Positions 36,325-46,777 of a stretch of 64,000 bases of DNA are shown piece by piece. Below the pieces are notes generated by a model. That model was not told the origin of the DNA. It did not search any database and saw only the letters and a list, made by a program, of their open reading frames with translations. Every line of letters begins with the position of its first letter. The first letter of the stretch is position 1. This DNA is from an uncultured Bacteroidota bacterium (GTDB lineage Bacteria > Bacteroidota > Bacteroidia > Chitinophagales > Chitinophagaceae). Position numbers and translations under genes: made by a program. Location: contig CAINUN010000085.1 of NCBI GenBank assembly GCA_903853805.1, positions 151,624 to 215,623 of the forward strand, read 5' to 3'.

Positions 36325-36498
36325 AGGCAGCAAAACTGGGTTTCCTTCAAGCTATTACACCCGCCCTAAATACACCCCTTCAAGATAATTGCATATCAAG
36401 AAGCAGGTGTTTATTGGAGGTTTGGTAGTCATATAATTTTGAGTTTTTAAAGTTGATCTTTTCAAAAACAAAAAGTCACACAATAACGCAAGGGCGTT

Positions 36499-38454
36499 TT
36501 ATTCTTTAATGATTTTCACGGTTTCAGTTTGAGATTCGTTTTGGTATTTGATAAGATAAACGCCGCTTGAAAATCCTTTCATATCAATAGTCATATTCGC
36601 CGACTTCACAACAACCGACTTCACAACTTTACCCATCCCATCTACTATCATTATACTGCCTTTTGCGTCGGGACAATTCACCGTAAAACCTTCCTTAAAC
36701 GGATTGGGCGAAACGCTAAATAACCTTCCCTGCACATCTTCCACAGCTGTAGTTATTGTTACGGTGGTAAAAGCAGTATCTGTGCAGCCATTACCTGCAT
36801 TGGTAACCACAAACCAAACATTGTAAATACCCGCTAAATTATAATAGTGAATAGGTGCAAGGGAAGTAGAACTATCTCCATCGCCAAAATACCATTTATA
36901 GCTTTGGGCATTGCTCATGCCAGTGTTGGTGAAGTTGTAGTAGTTGGTGGTGGTGTTGAGGGCTGTGATGGTGCCTGCGGTGGGTGAGGGCAGCATATAA
37001 ATTGTATCATGGTTAGATGTTTTATAGTTGCCTGAAATGTTGCAGATAGATTTATTGTAAAAGTAAGAAGCAGTAGTTGGTAACCCAATTGCGTTTGAAC
37101 CTGAATATCCTGATATTAATGTAGGTGCGCCCGAAAGTGGTTTATAATACCATTCAACTGTATAATTGTTTGGCAAGGTATCATTAATTTGAAAGGAAAC
37201 AGGATTGCCAGGACAAACACTATCTATAGAGGAACTTATGGTATTATTGAAAGTAGCAGAACCATTACAACCTATGTGCACAGGTATAGAAAAGGTGTCA
37301 TTATTACAACCACTGAATGCAAGAAGAGAAACATTGTAGTCTCCATCATTATTATATTGGTATTGTAAAGAGTTCGTAATATTACCATCACCTGTATACC
37401 ATTCAGAATGAATTCCTGAACTAATAGTGTCATTATAAAAGGGTGTAAAAATTGCAAGGTTGCCGTTTACGATATAATTTACCGAATCAATTGAAAAATA
37501 ATGAGGGTTTACGGTATAATTATTTGAAATAGCACTTAATCCAGAATTATTGCAGGAGACAATACAACGATATTGTGTTGCGTTTGTAATGCTATCAGAT
37601 AAAACAGGAATCGTTGCACCCGAAATATTTGTCCATGATAAAGGTGTTAAAGCTGATTTTTGCCATTGATAACTAATGCCAGGTCCTGCTGATGGATTGT
37701 TAAGGTACAATTTGAACTTCTTGTTGATACAAACAACATTATTACCTGAAACATTTCCTGGGACTGGCATTCCACTACAAGGTGTAGCTATCGTACTATG
37801 ATAAATTATTGTTGATGTTTTTACCATCCCTGTAACACTATTCATATTAGTAGGATAGGTTGTGTAATAGAAACAAGGGTATGGATTTGCACCATAACAC
37901 CCAACTCCGAAATTGCCAAAAGACCAAGTGATAACGGGCATTTGCCAATCTGTAAATATTTCTAATGACCCACCTGTATAAACAAAAGTACCATCAAGCA
38001 TAAATGGAAGCCAACTAATTGTTGCCGGTATTGTCATATTACTCCCGTTTGAAAAAGACATTGACGAAGCAAAACTACTTGAGACATAGTTATTCAAGAA
38101 AAAAGTAGGTCCGCCATTAATAACAGAAGTTGGTATTGTAGAATCAGGGTCACCACATCTAAAATTCAGGTTTAAGGTAGCATTCCAAGTAGCAGGTAAA
38201 TACCCAGATTGTGGTTTGAAATACGCAATACCAAAAATGGTTACACCAGGAACAATCCCTTTTGCTGCAAGTTCAAATGGGGTATATTTAGTCCATGTTC
38301 TTATACGAGGGTGATAATTGCTAATTTGTCCATCAGGGTTTACTGAATTCAACCCATTAGGTAAAATATTGAACGTATCAGCAACCATCTGTGCATCAAC
38401 TTTTCCACTCATCATCGCCATCAATACCACTAAAAAAAACAATCCTTTTTTCAT
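36499..38454 (-). CDS. T9SS cargo protein with PKD-like and type A sorting domains
   Basis: A 651-residue secreted protein. Signal peptide MKKGLFFLVVLMAMMSGKVDA; then a large beta-rich N-terminal part (about 20-230), an Ig-like segment (ISYQWQKSALTPLSWTNISG), PKD-like repeats (LAIFTPFYNDTISSGIHSEW and YKWYFGDGDSSTSLAPIHYY with the GDG turn), and a C-terminal sorting domain starting FSVSPNPFKEGFTVNCPDAK and ending VKIIKE. ATG at 38454 is used; the upstream extension to 38508 lacks a signal-like start. It is likely exported through the T9SS, whose translocon subunit gene sprA begins the next block upstream in the same direction. Ligand or adhesin function is unknown. Confidence 0.88.
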   Translation of the reverse strand: MKKGLFFLVVLMAMMSGKVDAQMVADTFNILPNGLNSVNPDGQISNYHPRIRTWTKYTPFELAAKGIVPGVTIFGIAYFKPQSGYLPATWNATLNLNFRCGDPDSTIPTSVINGGPTFFLNNYVSSSFASSMSFSNGSNMTIPATISWLPFMLDGTFVYTGGSLEIFTDWQMPVITWSFGNFGVGCYGANPYPCFYYTTYPTNMNSVTGMVKTSTIIYHSTIATPCSGMPVPGNVSGNNVVCINKKFKLYLNNPSAGPGISYQWQKSALTPLSWTNISGATIPVLSDSITNATQYRCIVSCNNSGLSAISNNYTVNPHYFSIDSVNYIVNGNLAIFTPFYNDTISSGIHSEWYTGDGNITNSLQYQYNNDGDYNVSLLAFSGCNNDTFSIPVHIGCNGSATFNNTISSSIDSVCPGNPVSFQINDTLPNNYTVEWYYKPLSGAPTLISGYSGSNAIGLPTTASYFYNKSICNISGNYKTSNHDTIYMLPSPTAGTITALNTTTNYYNFTNTGMSNAQSYKWYFGDGDSSTSLAPIHYYNLAGIYNVWFVVTNAGNGCTDTAFTTVTITTAVEDVQGRLFSVSPNPFKEGFTVNCPDAKGSIMIVDGMGKVVKSVVVKSANMTIDMKGFSSGVYLIKYQNESQTETVKIIKE

Positions 38455-38520
38455 AACCTCCGTTTTTAAAAAGAATCCTAAAGGTAAGAGAATTCGAAAA
38501 ACCAACATTCAACTTATTGC

Positions 38521-41500
38521 TTACTGCGCAAAAATAAATCGGAGCATAATTCCCGCTTTTGTATTGGTCATAGGGAACGAACTCGATACATAAGGAATGG
38601 TTTGCCTTCGGTCGTAGAAAATGCGCAGCGTGAGTTTATCATTCACGAGGTAATCAATAGATGGCGAAATGCTGATGACTTTTTGTCCACGCGTCACCAC
38701 ATCAATTCTTTGTGCGAGGTAATTGTTAGAGGTCTTATCATCGCGCAAACCAATATCCATCTTAAAGGTCAAATCGTTTTTCAATTTCCGTATGCCAAAC
38801 ACAGGGAAAGGAAGCATCACGCCTTTCTTCCTATAGCCAAAGCCAATGACATATTCCGTGCTTCTTGTTTCGCTCACTTGATAGTCAATCAAACTTAAAC
38901 TCACTGTTCTCGATTTCTTGAAATCGAACCTTGCTGTAAAATTATTTTTGAAAGAAACATCGAAACCAAAAAGAGGATTCAACTGTTCGGTCATAGTTAT
39001 ATTAGGCACTTGGAAATAAGGCACATAATTATGAGAGTTGGAATCTATGAAAGAAGGGAAACCAACGCCTAAAAAGTCTTGATAGAACATAGCCGTTGTA
39101 AAACTATTCAACCCCACAGTTCCGGTGTAGCTATGGTTAATGACCATATTATTTAGCCTTGCTCTGAAAAACGGAAGTTTAGCCAAACCATTGTACGTAA
39201 TTTTCCAATTAGGCATAGGGGTAAAATACCTAAAAGGATTGCTGCGCGTGGTGTTATCGCGGTAGTCAATCAACGGTATGGTATTAGGGTCTTTACCCGA
39301 ATAGGCTGCGATGAAAGACGGTATCAACACATCCTGCGAATAAGGTCCATAACCTTTGCTGTATTCGGGGTAAGAAGGGTCGGGAATTCCATTGGTATAT
39401 GGATTCATAGCACCCAAACGATGAGAGATAATGCTACGATAGTCAAGAAGGTTTTTAAAAGGACCTTGGTTAGGCGTTGAAGTTTGGAAAATGGTTTTCA
39501 AACCGATGTAAGAAATATTGAACGAGCCGGTAGCATACGGATTGAGATGATCAAAATCTCCACGACCTGTGTCTTTAAACAACTCGTTGAAGGTCTTTGA
39601 AAAAGTTTTGGTCATGGTAAGGTCAACACGTAAATCGGGCGCAGGCTCAAGTGTTGCAGCAACATTCACCGTTTGAGAAAACTGCTGACGGAAGAGTGCA
39701 TTAAATACAGGGTCGGTTGAAAGTTTGCCTTGATTAGCCAATGCATCGAGATAGGTTGTATGTGGTTGGAAACCGTAAGCAAAACCTAGGTTCGATTGGA
39801 AGTTCATTGGATTGACCCCTAAGAACTGAGTACTGTCGAGATAACCAGGCAAGGTTGTACCTGCTTGTTCTTGATAGTTCACGGTTACCCTTTTAAGCAT
39901 AGTTGCAATTCTACCCAATGCCCTTTCGGGAACGCTGAGTTCAATAGGTTTGTTTTTTCGAGCAAGACGAGCTGCTTTTCTTTCTTTCTTTCTTTTTTCT
40001 GCCTCAGCTTTTGCTTTTGCTTTTTGAACACTCAATTGAACTTTAAGAAGAGAATCAATTTGTTTAGTACTCAACACAGATAAGTCAATACCTGTAAAAA
40101 GGGTCACATCGATTTCGTCAACTGGGTTTTTATCCTTCTTACCGTTCTTGTTATTCTTAGCCTCTTTTGCATCTTCGTCTTGTTTACTTTCAGGCTGCTT
40201 GTTGTCGTCTTGTTTGTTGCTAGATTCCGTTGATTTTGTTCCATCACCTTTTGAAGAACCTACATTATCTCCGCCTTTTCCTTTAGAATCCAGGGCAGCA
40301 TCTCCTCTACCTTTGGAGTCTCCACCCATAAAATCTTTTGAGCCACTAGCACCTTTGATTTGGTCTTTTCCCCCACCACTGCGTGGGTCAATTTTCGAAC
40401 TACCAGATTTTGGTTGGTTAAATGCTCGTAGAAGTTTGTTTTTATTATACAAGCTTCTAAAATCAAACTCACTATTGATTTGAATGTTTTGAGTATTGAT
40501 CATAGTGTTGCCCAAACTTCTTGCAAGCAAAGAAGCTGCAGCCCAATTAAAAGTAGAATTGTAAGTGAGTCTTGCTGTTGTCCAATCGGTAAGTGGCAAC
40601 TTACTTGTAGGCATGTTATAGGTAGCACCAAGTGTTTGCACAAAACTGGTATTTCTACCAAATCTTAAAAACCTTTCGAGCAAAGTATCTTTTTTCTCCT
40701 TGGTGTCGATGAGTCCGTAGGGTTCATCAATCCGCGCTTGATTGGTGGCATGATAGTCAATTGAAATGGAACGAGCTATTTCCCAGCGGGTAGTATAGTC
40801 GCGCATCCAAGTAAAATTCTTGAAGTAAGTAATTGACGGAGGTAAAGTAACATCTCCACCTACGTTTCTCAATTGAGTTTCATTAAAAACCCTATTCAAT
40901 TCTGTTTTAAAACCAAAGCTTGTAGGAATAGGATTGAAGTTAAAATCTCGAATAAGATTCAGCCATTTAGAACGAGATTTAATTAAGGTTTTAAAAGGTT
41001 CAATTGGTTTTGCTTTGAGTGTATATGCATAACCTAATCCGAGTTTATGAGACTGTGATTGGTCATGATCAATCAATGGGTTTCGTTTGAATTGCTTGTT
41101 GTAAGCATAGCTCATGTCGAAGTTCTTAATGCTCCAAGGTTTTGGTTTTGAAGTAGCGCCTTTCTCTTGGTTGCCAAGTACCCGAACATTAGTAACATTG
41201 AAGCTAGTAATAGCAGTAAAATCTTGGGCAGCTTTTCTCATTGAATCTCTCTGAGCTTGACTATTAGCTTCGTTGAGTTTATCTTGAAGTTTTACGTCAA
41301 GGTCATAAGGATCATACTTTGGGTTACTAATGCTTTGGGAATATCCAGCAAATACAGGCAATTGGATGCCCCAATTTTTAGGCATAAGCTTTCCAACATT
41401 CAAGTTAGTAGAAGCATCATACTGATAGAAATTGTCGCGGAAACGTTGATTGATTTTCTGGTCAATATTACCATATCCTTGGGTGTGCATACTACCTCCA

Positions 41501-44500
41501 AGTTTCACAAGCCCTAAGTCTGCTAGTTGAACATTTACTTTTCCCATAGCAGCATAACCCGGCGCTTCATTCATTCCTGTCATTCTCAATTCATTTAACC
41601 AAACTTCTACACACTTTGGTAATCCATCATCATTGTGTGATTGAGAATTGCGTTTAGGATTTAAAACACCAAGCATAATCGTTTTTGCTTCACCAATATT
41701 GGGATTACCAACTACAACTATGTTGTTGCCAAATTCATCTACCTCAGAATAAGGTGCAAATGATGGCAGTTTCTTGCTATTTCTGCTTGTTTTTACAGCT
41801 ACGAGATTGTCTAATAATAAGTCAACCATGTTTTCTTTAGGCCAAACTACTGTTGCATCTCTTGAACCAGCTGCTGTAATTTTTAAAGGAATTTGGTATT
41901 CATAATAATTTGAAACAAAGTCGCTACCTATACGCATTGTGAAATACAAGTCACCATCTTTTAGCGGAACCTGGTCAATCTTAGATTCAGCGTGAACAAA
42001 CATGCGCACTCTACCAAACTGACGCATATCCACATTAACTTCTTTAAAAACGGAACGAGCGTCACCATCATTCAAACCGCAAACTTGTAAAGAAAGCGAT
42101 TGTTCATTGAGGACAATGTTTTGTCCACTTGTTACTTGCGCTTGTTGACGTTCAACACCTGGAGGGATAACATAGTTTACTGGCGTTTTCTGACTGTTTT
42201 CTTCCAAACTAACCGATTGAACAGAAAATTCAGTGCCTTTGTTATCATCTATTGGAATATTTTCTCCTGGGCTTTGTAATGAAAACATATACCTGCGCCA
42301 TTGGTTTCTACCTAACTCAAAACGTGCGAAACGCATAATGACGCTATCATCGAAACCATTTAAGAATAATCGAAGAAAACGAATGGAACGAAAATCAGAA
42401 ATATTACCAACTCTGTTTTGATATTCACGAATAGGAATCTTGAATTGATACCATGTTTCAGGCTCCGTGCTTCCGTTGGGAAGTTTCACGTTTGTTGTTA
42501 CACTATTGACAATAAAATTACTTCCTACTGTCATTTTGGAAGGCTGAATTGCTACTCTGTATTGAAAATAATCTTCCGATTCATTGAGTGTGTTATCTCG
42601 GTTGATATCTTCTGCATCTGGAATATTGGTAGCTGCGTTCGAAAACGTTTGTGATGCACTTGTCACAGGTGAGTTACCGCTTGGATTATTGAATTTCTTG
42701 TAACGCTCCAAAACACCAGCATTCTTTTGATCATAATCCGAACCACGAAAATAATGGTAATCATCGTTGGATGGATCGGCTTGAATTTCGGAATAAACAG
42801 TAGAGGAAACTTTTGGTTGAATTGAATTCAAGTAAGGTGCAAACTTTGCCTGTTCTTCAGCATCATCCATTCCATCAAAACCAACATCCTGAACAGCACG
42901 TGCATTAGGGTCATTATCGAAAGCACGAATAATTTGCGTTTGTAAACCAGGCACAAACCCCCAAACACTTGATTCTAATTTGGCGTTGTCTTTGGGATAA
43001 GGAATTCCATTTTCAAAAAATTTACGAGAATCTTTCAACACATCTTCAGAAACATTTCCAAGATTAATGTAGAGATTTCCTCCATTTGAGGCTTGTTTAT
43101 TGATAAAAGGATCTAACAACCAAAACTCTATGAACTCGACATTTGATTGTTCAAAGTCACTATAATCAATAGCTCTTTGAATGCCTGCCCATCTTGCAGA
43201 GGGATTTAATAGTTTTCCATTCTGGTCGACATTTACATCAAAATTATAAGGACCTTTTTCGCGTGGATAATAGGCAACATCGAAAGTGCTCAGACCAGAT
43301 TGTAACGTAACGCTTGACTTTTGAGGAAAAACTTCTTGTTGTTGAGCAAGACGTATGTAATGTTGATCAGGATCTTTTTTTACAAAATCCGGAATGCCAC
43401 CTACCCCATCAATCAATGTGGGTTCAATACTATACCATGCAAGTTTTGCACGGTTTTTATCGTACTCGAGATTACTGTTCAAAGTTGCTTCAGGAAATAA
43501 AACACTGCCGCTTGCATCACGAGCACCTACAGGTGTTGATGCCAAAGACCATGTTTGTGATGGCAATCTCAAATCTATTCCGCTTCTTGTTCCTTCAAAG
43601 TCATCAATATAAACTGCACCTTCAGGATCTAATGAATTAATTTGTTTTGGGTGGCTTGGAAAAAGTCCAGCAACCTCACCAGAGGCTGTAATAATAGAGG
43701 TAGCCGTAGTGGAATAAAAAGGCAATCTGTCCAACGCTCTTGTAATTCCAGGTGCTTCAGACTGATAACTTGCATCTAAACCAAGAACTGTATTTTTTAT
43801 TGGGTCATCTCCAAAAGTGGTTTTATGAGTAAAGGGTCTTTCGCTCAATCTCATGTAAGTTCCACCAAGAGTTAAGTTTTTATTCAAATAATAATCAAAT
43901 CTAGCACCCAAGAAATTTTGTTGTTGAAAACCAAATGCAGCGTTGTCTTCGTATTGAATAGAAATAGGAATTCCAGAAGCTAAGATTCCAGTATTGATAA
44001 TTTTCACACGTCCTAAACCATAGTCAATTTGGTAGTCTCTGTTTTCAACTAATTTTTGACCTCCAGCAGCAACTACCACCGATCCGTGAGGAATGTTGAA
44101 TCCTCCAAGAAAAATTTCGGATGAAGAAGATGATTTGTATGTTCCCTTAATTAGAAAACGATTATTCTGTTGAAATTGCCTCGCAACAGTTTTTGTTGAA
44201 TCATACAGAATTTGATAGAGGTATTTTCTTTGTAATTGTGGATTATCGCCCACTGCAGGCAACAAATCGCTTCCAAATGGTTCAATAACTGGAAAAATAA
44301 TTTTACCTTGTTGTGTATTGATTGTAATGCCTTCAACAAAATCAAAAATTCCATCAGATTGAGGATCGTTTTGTGCATTTAATCTATCAAGATTAAGCAA
44401 AGAAATAAGGGGTTGTCCTTTGTGAGGTCCATCGGGCAAATACCGAATATCTCCCCCACCAGGGTTTTGATAAAGGACATTCAATCTGAAATCTTCTTTT

Positions 44501-46086
44501 GAAACACCCAATCCACCAAGTGCATAAACATTCTTCATCATCAACTTCCAAATGGGCAATCTAGGTGCTGAAGACACTCCCTTAAGCAGCTTCATATACA
44601 TCACTTTGGTGTGTGAAGAATCAGGCGGAAGATCTTCTGCAAATTCACCAACTTGAAACACTTTTCCATTGCATGTATAGCGATATGCCACTGCTAAGAT
44701 GTCGTCAGTATTCATATTGGTGTTTAGCGAGATGTAGCCTAACTGTGGGTTCATATAGAACTCTGACGTGTTCAATTTTCTTGCAGTAACCCTTACAAAA
44801 TCTACGTTTTGATTGAGCCCTAAGTTTGAAGTCAAAAATGCAGTTGCGTTAGCTTGCATTCTTCCATCAGGGTATTGTTGCAACATATTGTACAACTGGT
44901 TGGAGCGGTTGTCAGCAATGCTGTCTTGTACTGGTCCACCTAAAAAAGTATTGTTATATGGGTTTTTTTCACCCAAATCCATAAAGCCTACAATGTCACG
45001 TACACCATCTACTGCTCCCGTTCTGTTGGTCACCCATACTTCTATTTTGTTGATAGTTACAGTAGAATTGATAATAGGAAAACTCTTTAGGGCAGTATTG
45101 TAATGATTTCGGAAATACTGAGCTAAGAAAAAATGTTTGTTCTCTTCATAGTCGTCTGCCTTTATAGAAAACTGTTGCGTTTGTGCGCCTCCCTGAACTG
45201 TGAGTGAGTGTTTCTTTGATTTTTGCTGAGACACAACTCCTGTGACCCAAAGCTTACCAAATTGCAACTGTGCTTTCACGCCAAAAAGCGATTGAACACC
45301 ATGAATCAAACTGCTTTTTAAAGGAAAACTAATATTGCCCGCTTCGAGTTTTTTAATGATTTCATCCTCTTTCCCTGAGTACTCTAATTTTTGAACATTC
45401 TGATAATCGAAAGTAGCTTTAGTGTTGTTGCTGATGTTCAATTTCATCTTATCTCCAATAGTGGCAACAAGATTGATATTCATTTGCATGTCAAAATCAA
45501 AAACTCCATACTTCTGCGCACGCTGAACCAGCATCGGATTCTTGATATTTTGCCAATGTCCACCAAAAGTCACATCTACATTACCTTGTGGACGAACTTG
45601 TATTCCTGTGCCTCCAAAAATCCTATCAAACACACCATCTCGGTTCATGGTAGGCAACTGAGGTTTTTTACTAAATTGTGATAACGCATCAATCCTTCTC
45701 CTCCAATATTGCTTTTCATCAGCAGCACCTCGATATTTTAGGTATTCCTCTAACGTTAAATAGCTTGGATTGCGAATAAAGTCATTGCCAATTTTTTCGT
45801 TGAAAAAATATTTCTTTTCATTGCCATCATACTCCAATACTTTATTGACATTCGAGGGGTCATTTAAATCAATGGAAGATGGATTTTGTTCCTGTAAAGG
45901 GTCATTTGTAAAATGGTCGTAAATCGGAAATTTCAGTGTATCTTTTTTCACTGCTGGACTATCCGGTAACGGATCAGGAGAAGGATCATAATCGTAATGA
46001 TAACTACGTGCAGTAGCATTTGCAATAGCTATGACTGCAAATGCGAAAAACAAAAACTTATATCCAAATTTGGTTTTGCCTTTCAA
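38521..46086 (-). CDS. sprA: SprA, outer membrane translocon of the type IX secretion system
   Basis: A 2,521-residue protein matching SprA (SOV family), the giant outer membrane pore of the T9SS, also needed for gliding in flavobacteria. After a signal sequence of about 26 residues come the SprA N-terminal domain motifs (RDGVFDRIFGGTGIQVRPQG, DVTFGGHWQNIKNP) and two long barrel halves, ending in MLRFIFAQ. A charged low-complexity insertion at about 1900-1985 (KGDGTKSTESSNKQDDNKQ and similar) lies between barrel regions. No ATG is available near the start: TTG at 46086 is the likely initiation codon, 11 nt after the ruvA stop. Length is typical (about 2,400-2,500). Confidence 0.96.
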   Translation of the reverse strand: MKGKTKFGYKFLFFAFAVIAIANATARSYHYDYDPSPDPLPDSPAVKKDTLKFPIYDHFTNDPLQEQNPSSIDLNDPSNVNKVLEYDGNEKKYFFNEKIGNDFIRNPSYLTLEEYLKYRGAADEKQYWRRRIDALSQFSKKPQLPTMNRDGVFDRIFGGTGIQVRPQGNVDVTFGGHWQNIKNPMLVQRAQKYGVFDFDMQMNINLVATIGDKMKLNISNNTKATFDYQNVQKLEYSGKEDEIIKKLEAGNISFPLKSSLIHGVQSLFGVKAQLQFGKLWVTGVVSQQKSKKHSLTVQGGAQTQQFSIKADDYEENKHFFLAQYFRNHYNTALKSFPIINSTVTINKIEVWVTNRTGAVDGVRDIVGFMDLGEKNPYNNTFLGGPVQDSIADNRSNQLYNMLQQYPDGRMQANATAFLTSNLGLNQNVDFVRVTARKLNTSEFYMNPQLGYISLNTNMNTDDILAVAYRYTCNGKVFQVGEFAEDLPPDSSHTKVMYMKLLKGVSSAPRLPIWKLMMKNVYALGGLGVSKEDFRLNVLYQNPGGGDIRYLPDGPHKGQPLISLLNLDRLNAQNDPQSDGIFDFVEGITINTQQGKIIFPVIEPFGSDLLPAVGDNPQLQRKYLYQILYDSTKTVARQFQQNNRFLIKGTYKSSSSSEIFLGGFNIPHGSVVVAAGGQKLVENRDYQIDYGLGRVKIINTGILASGIPISIQYEDNAAFGFQQQNFLGARFDYYLNKNLTLGGTYMRLSERPFTHKTTFGDDPIKNTVLGLDASYQSEAPGITRALDRLPFYSTTATSIITASGEVAGLFPSHPKQINSLDPEGAVYIDDFEGTRSGIDLRLPSQTWSLASTPVGARDASGSVLFPEATLNSNLEYDKNRAKLAWYSIEPTLIDGVGGIPDFVKKDPDQHYIRLAQQQEVFPQKSSVTLQSGLSTFDVAYYPREKGPYNFDVNVDQNGKLLNPSARWAGIQRAIDYSDFEQSNVEFIEFWLLDPFINKQASNGGNLYINLGNVSEDVLKDSRKFFENGIPYPKDNAKLESSVWGFVPGLQTQIIRAFDNDPNARAVQDVGFDGMDDAEEQAKFAPYLNSIQPKVSSTVYSEIQADPSNDDYHYFRGSDYDQKNAGVLERYKKFNNPSGNSPVTSASQTFSNAATNIPDAEDINRDNTLNESEDYFQYRVAIQPSKMTVGSNFIVNSVTTNVKLPNGSTEPETWYQFKIPIREYQNRVGNISDFRSIRFLRLFLNGFDDSVIMRFARFELGRNQWRRYMFSLQSPGENIPIDDNKGTEFSVQSVSLEENSQKTPVNYVIPPGVERQQAQVTSGQNIVLNEQSLSLQVCGLNDGDARSVFKEVNVDMRQFGRVRMFVHAESKIDQVPLKDGDLYFTMRIGSDFVSNYYEYQIPLKITAAGSRDATVVWPKENMVDLLLDNLVAVKTSRNSKKLPSFAPYSEVDEFGNNIVVVGNPNIGEAKTIMLGVLNPKRNSQSHNDDGLPKCVEVWLNELRMTGMNEAPGYAAMGKVNVQLADLGLVKLGGSMHTQGYGNIDQKINQRFRDNFYQYDASTNLNVGKLMPKNWGIQLPVFAGYSQSISNPKYDPYDLDVKLQDKLNEANSQAQRDSMRKAAQDFTAITSFNVTNVRVLGNQEKGATSKPKPWSIKNFDMSYAYNKQFKRNPLIDHDQSQSHKLGLGYAYTLKAKPIEPFKTLIKSRSKWLNLIRDFNFNPIPTSFGFKTELNRVFNETQLRNVGGDVTLPPSITYFKNFTWMRDYTTRWEIARSISIDYHATNQARIDEPYGLIDTKEKKDTLLERFLRFGRNTSFVQTLGATYNMPTSKLPLTDWTTARLTYNSTFNWAAASLLARSLGNTMINTQNIQINSEFDFRSLYNKNKLLRAFNQPKSGSSKIDPRSGGGKDQIKGASGSKDFMGGDSKGRGDAALDSKGKGGDNVGSSKGDGTKSTESSNKQDDNKQPESKQDEDAKEAKNNKNGKKDKNPVDEIDVTLFTGIDLSVLSTKQIDSLLKVQLSVQKAKAKAEAEKRKKERKAARLARKNKPIELSVPERALGRIATMLKRVTVNYQEQAGTTLPGYLDSTQFLGVNPMNFQSNLGFAYGFQPHTTYLDALANQGKLSTDPVFNALFRQQFSQTVNVAATLEPAPDLRVDLTMTKTFSKTFNELFKDTGRGDFDHLNPYATGSFNISYIGLKTIFQTSTPNQGPFKNLLDYRSIISHRLGAMNPYTNGIPDPSYPEYSKGYGPYSQDVLIPSFIAAYSGKDPNTIPLIDYRDNTTRSNPFRYFTPMPNWKITYNGLAKLPFFRARLNNMVINHSYTGTVGLNSFTTAMFYQDFLGVGFPSFIDSNSHNYVPYFQVPNITMTEQLNPLFGFDVSFKNNFTARFDFKKSRTVSLSLIDYQVSETRSTEYVIGFGYRKKGVMLPFPVFGIRKLKNDLTFKMDIGLRDDKTSNNYLAQRIDVVTRGQKVISISPSIDYLVNDKLTLRIFYDRRQTIPYVSSSFPMTNTKAGIMLRFIFAQ

Positions 46087-46097
46087 GTTATCTTGGT

Positions 46098-46676
46098 TTA
46101 TAAGGCTTTTAAAGCCTGTTTGATTAATTCTTCTACGCTAATTGAGGCTGCATTATTTACTTTTTTAATGGCCGATTCTGCATTTGCGCGTGATATGCCT
46201 AAGTTGATTAAAGCTATTAACGCATCGTCAAGTGTATTATTGCGTGAAAAAACAGCATTCGTATTTGAAATTTTAGACAAAGAAATTTTCCCTTTGAGTT
46301 CTAACACAATTCTTTGGGCTGTTTTTGCTCCAATTCCTTTTACCTTTTCAAGCGTTTTTATATCTTCAGTAGCTACAGATTTTTCCAATTCTTCAGGGGT
46401 TAATGACGAAAGAATTATTCTTGCAGTAACTGCCCCCACACCATTAATCCCTAAAAGTTGTCGAAAAGTTTGTCTTTCTTGTTCTTCAGCAAAACCATAT
46501 AGCACCCATGCGTCTTCCCTAATTTGCAAGTGAGTAAATAGTTTGCAAACTTCTGCCGACTGAATTTTGCTAAAGGTTTGCAGTGTAATATTTAACTCAT
46601 AGCCAACTCCATTTACTTCAAGATTAAGTAAAGAAGGTGATTTATAGGTTAGTTTTCCTTCGAGATAAGCGAACAT
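46098..46676 (-). CDS. ruvA: Holliday junction branch migration protein RuvA
   Basis: A 192-residue protein with the RuvA OB domain at the N-terminus (MFAYLEGKLTYKSPSLLNLE, then GVGYELNI), two helix-hairpin-helix motifs (LGINGVGAVTARIILSSLTP and KVKGIGAKTAQRIVLELKGK) and the small C-terminal three-helix domain (NTLDDALIALINLGISRANA). RuvA binds four-way junctions as a tetramer and loads RuvB. It lies 11 nt upstream of sprA in the same direction, an arrangement consistent with cotranscription. Length is slightly below E. coli (203). Confidence 0.97.
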   Translation of the reverse strand: MFAYLEGKLTYKSPSLLNLEVNGVGYELNITLQTFSKIQSAEVCKLFTHLQIREDAWVLYGFAEEQERQTFRQLLGINGVGAVTARIILSSLTPEELEKSVATEDIKTLEKVKGIGAKTAQRIVLELKGKISLSKISNTNAVFSRNNTLDDALIALINLGISRANAESAIKKVNNAASISVEELIKQALKAL

Positions 46677-46723
46677 AATTTTTTTAGAGCGTATAAAAAT
46701 AATGCATTTGGGCTTTTAGAAAA

Positions 46724-46755
46724 AAAGACGGTATGCTGCAAAGCACACCGCCTTT
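46724..46755 (-). terminator. Probable intrinsic terminator of the DUF6089-like gene
   Basis: Imperfect hairpin AAAGACGGTATGC, loop TGCAAA, GCACACCGCCTTT, with an A-run on the left that becomes the T-run on the minus strand. It lies 22 nt after the stop at 46778. Confidence 0.75.
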
Positions 46756-46777
46756 CTAAAAAAAATATTACTCTTGT

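Noticed and set aside
36075..36350. Open frame on the minus strand across array A (EHSSVTK-like heptads)
   Set aside because: The frame is open only because the 21-nt repeat keeps phase. There is no start context, domain or natural composition, and the other arrays are open in unrelated frames.
38602..46533. Many open frames on the + strand across sprA and ruvA
   Set aside because: They are antisense shadows of long, well-conserved genes and show no domain or signal.
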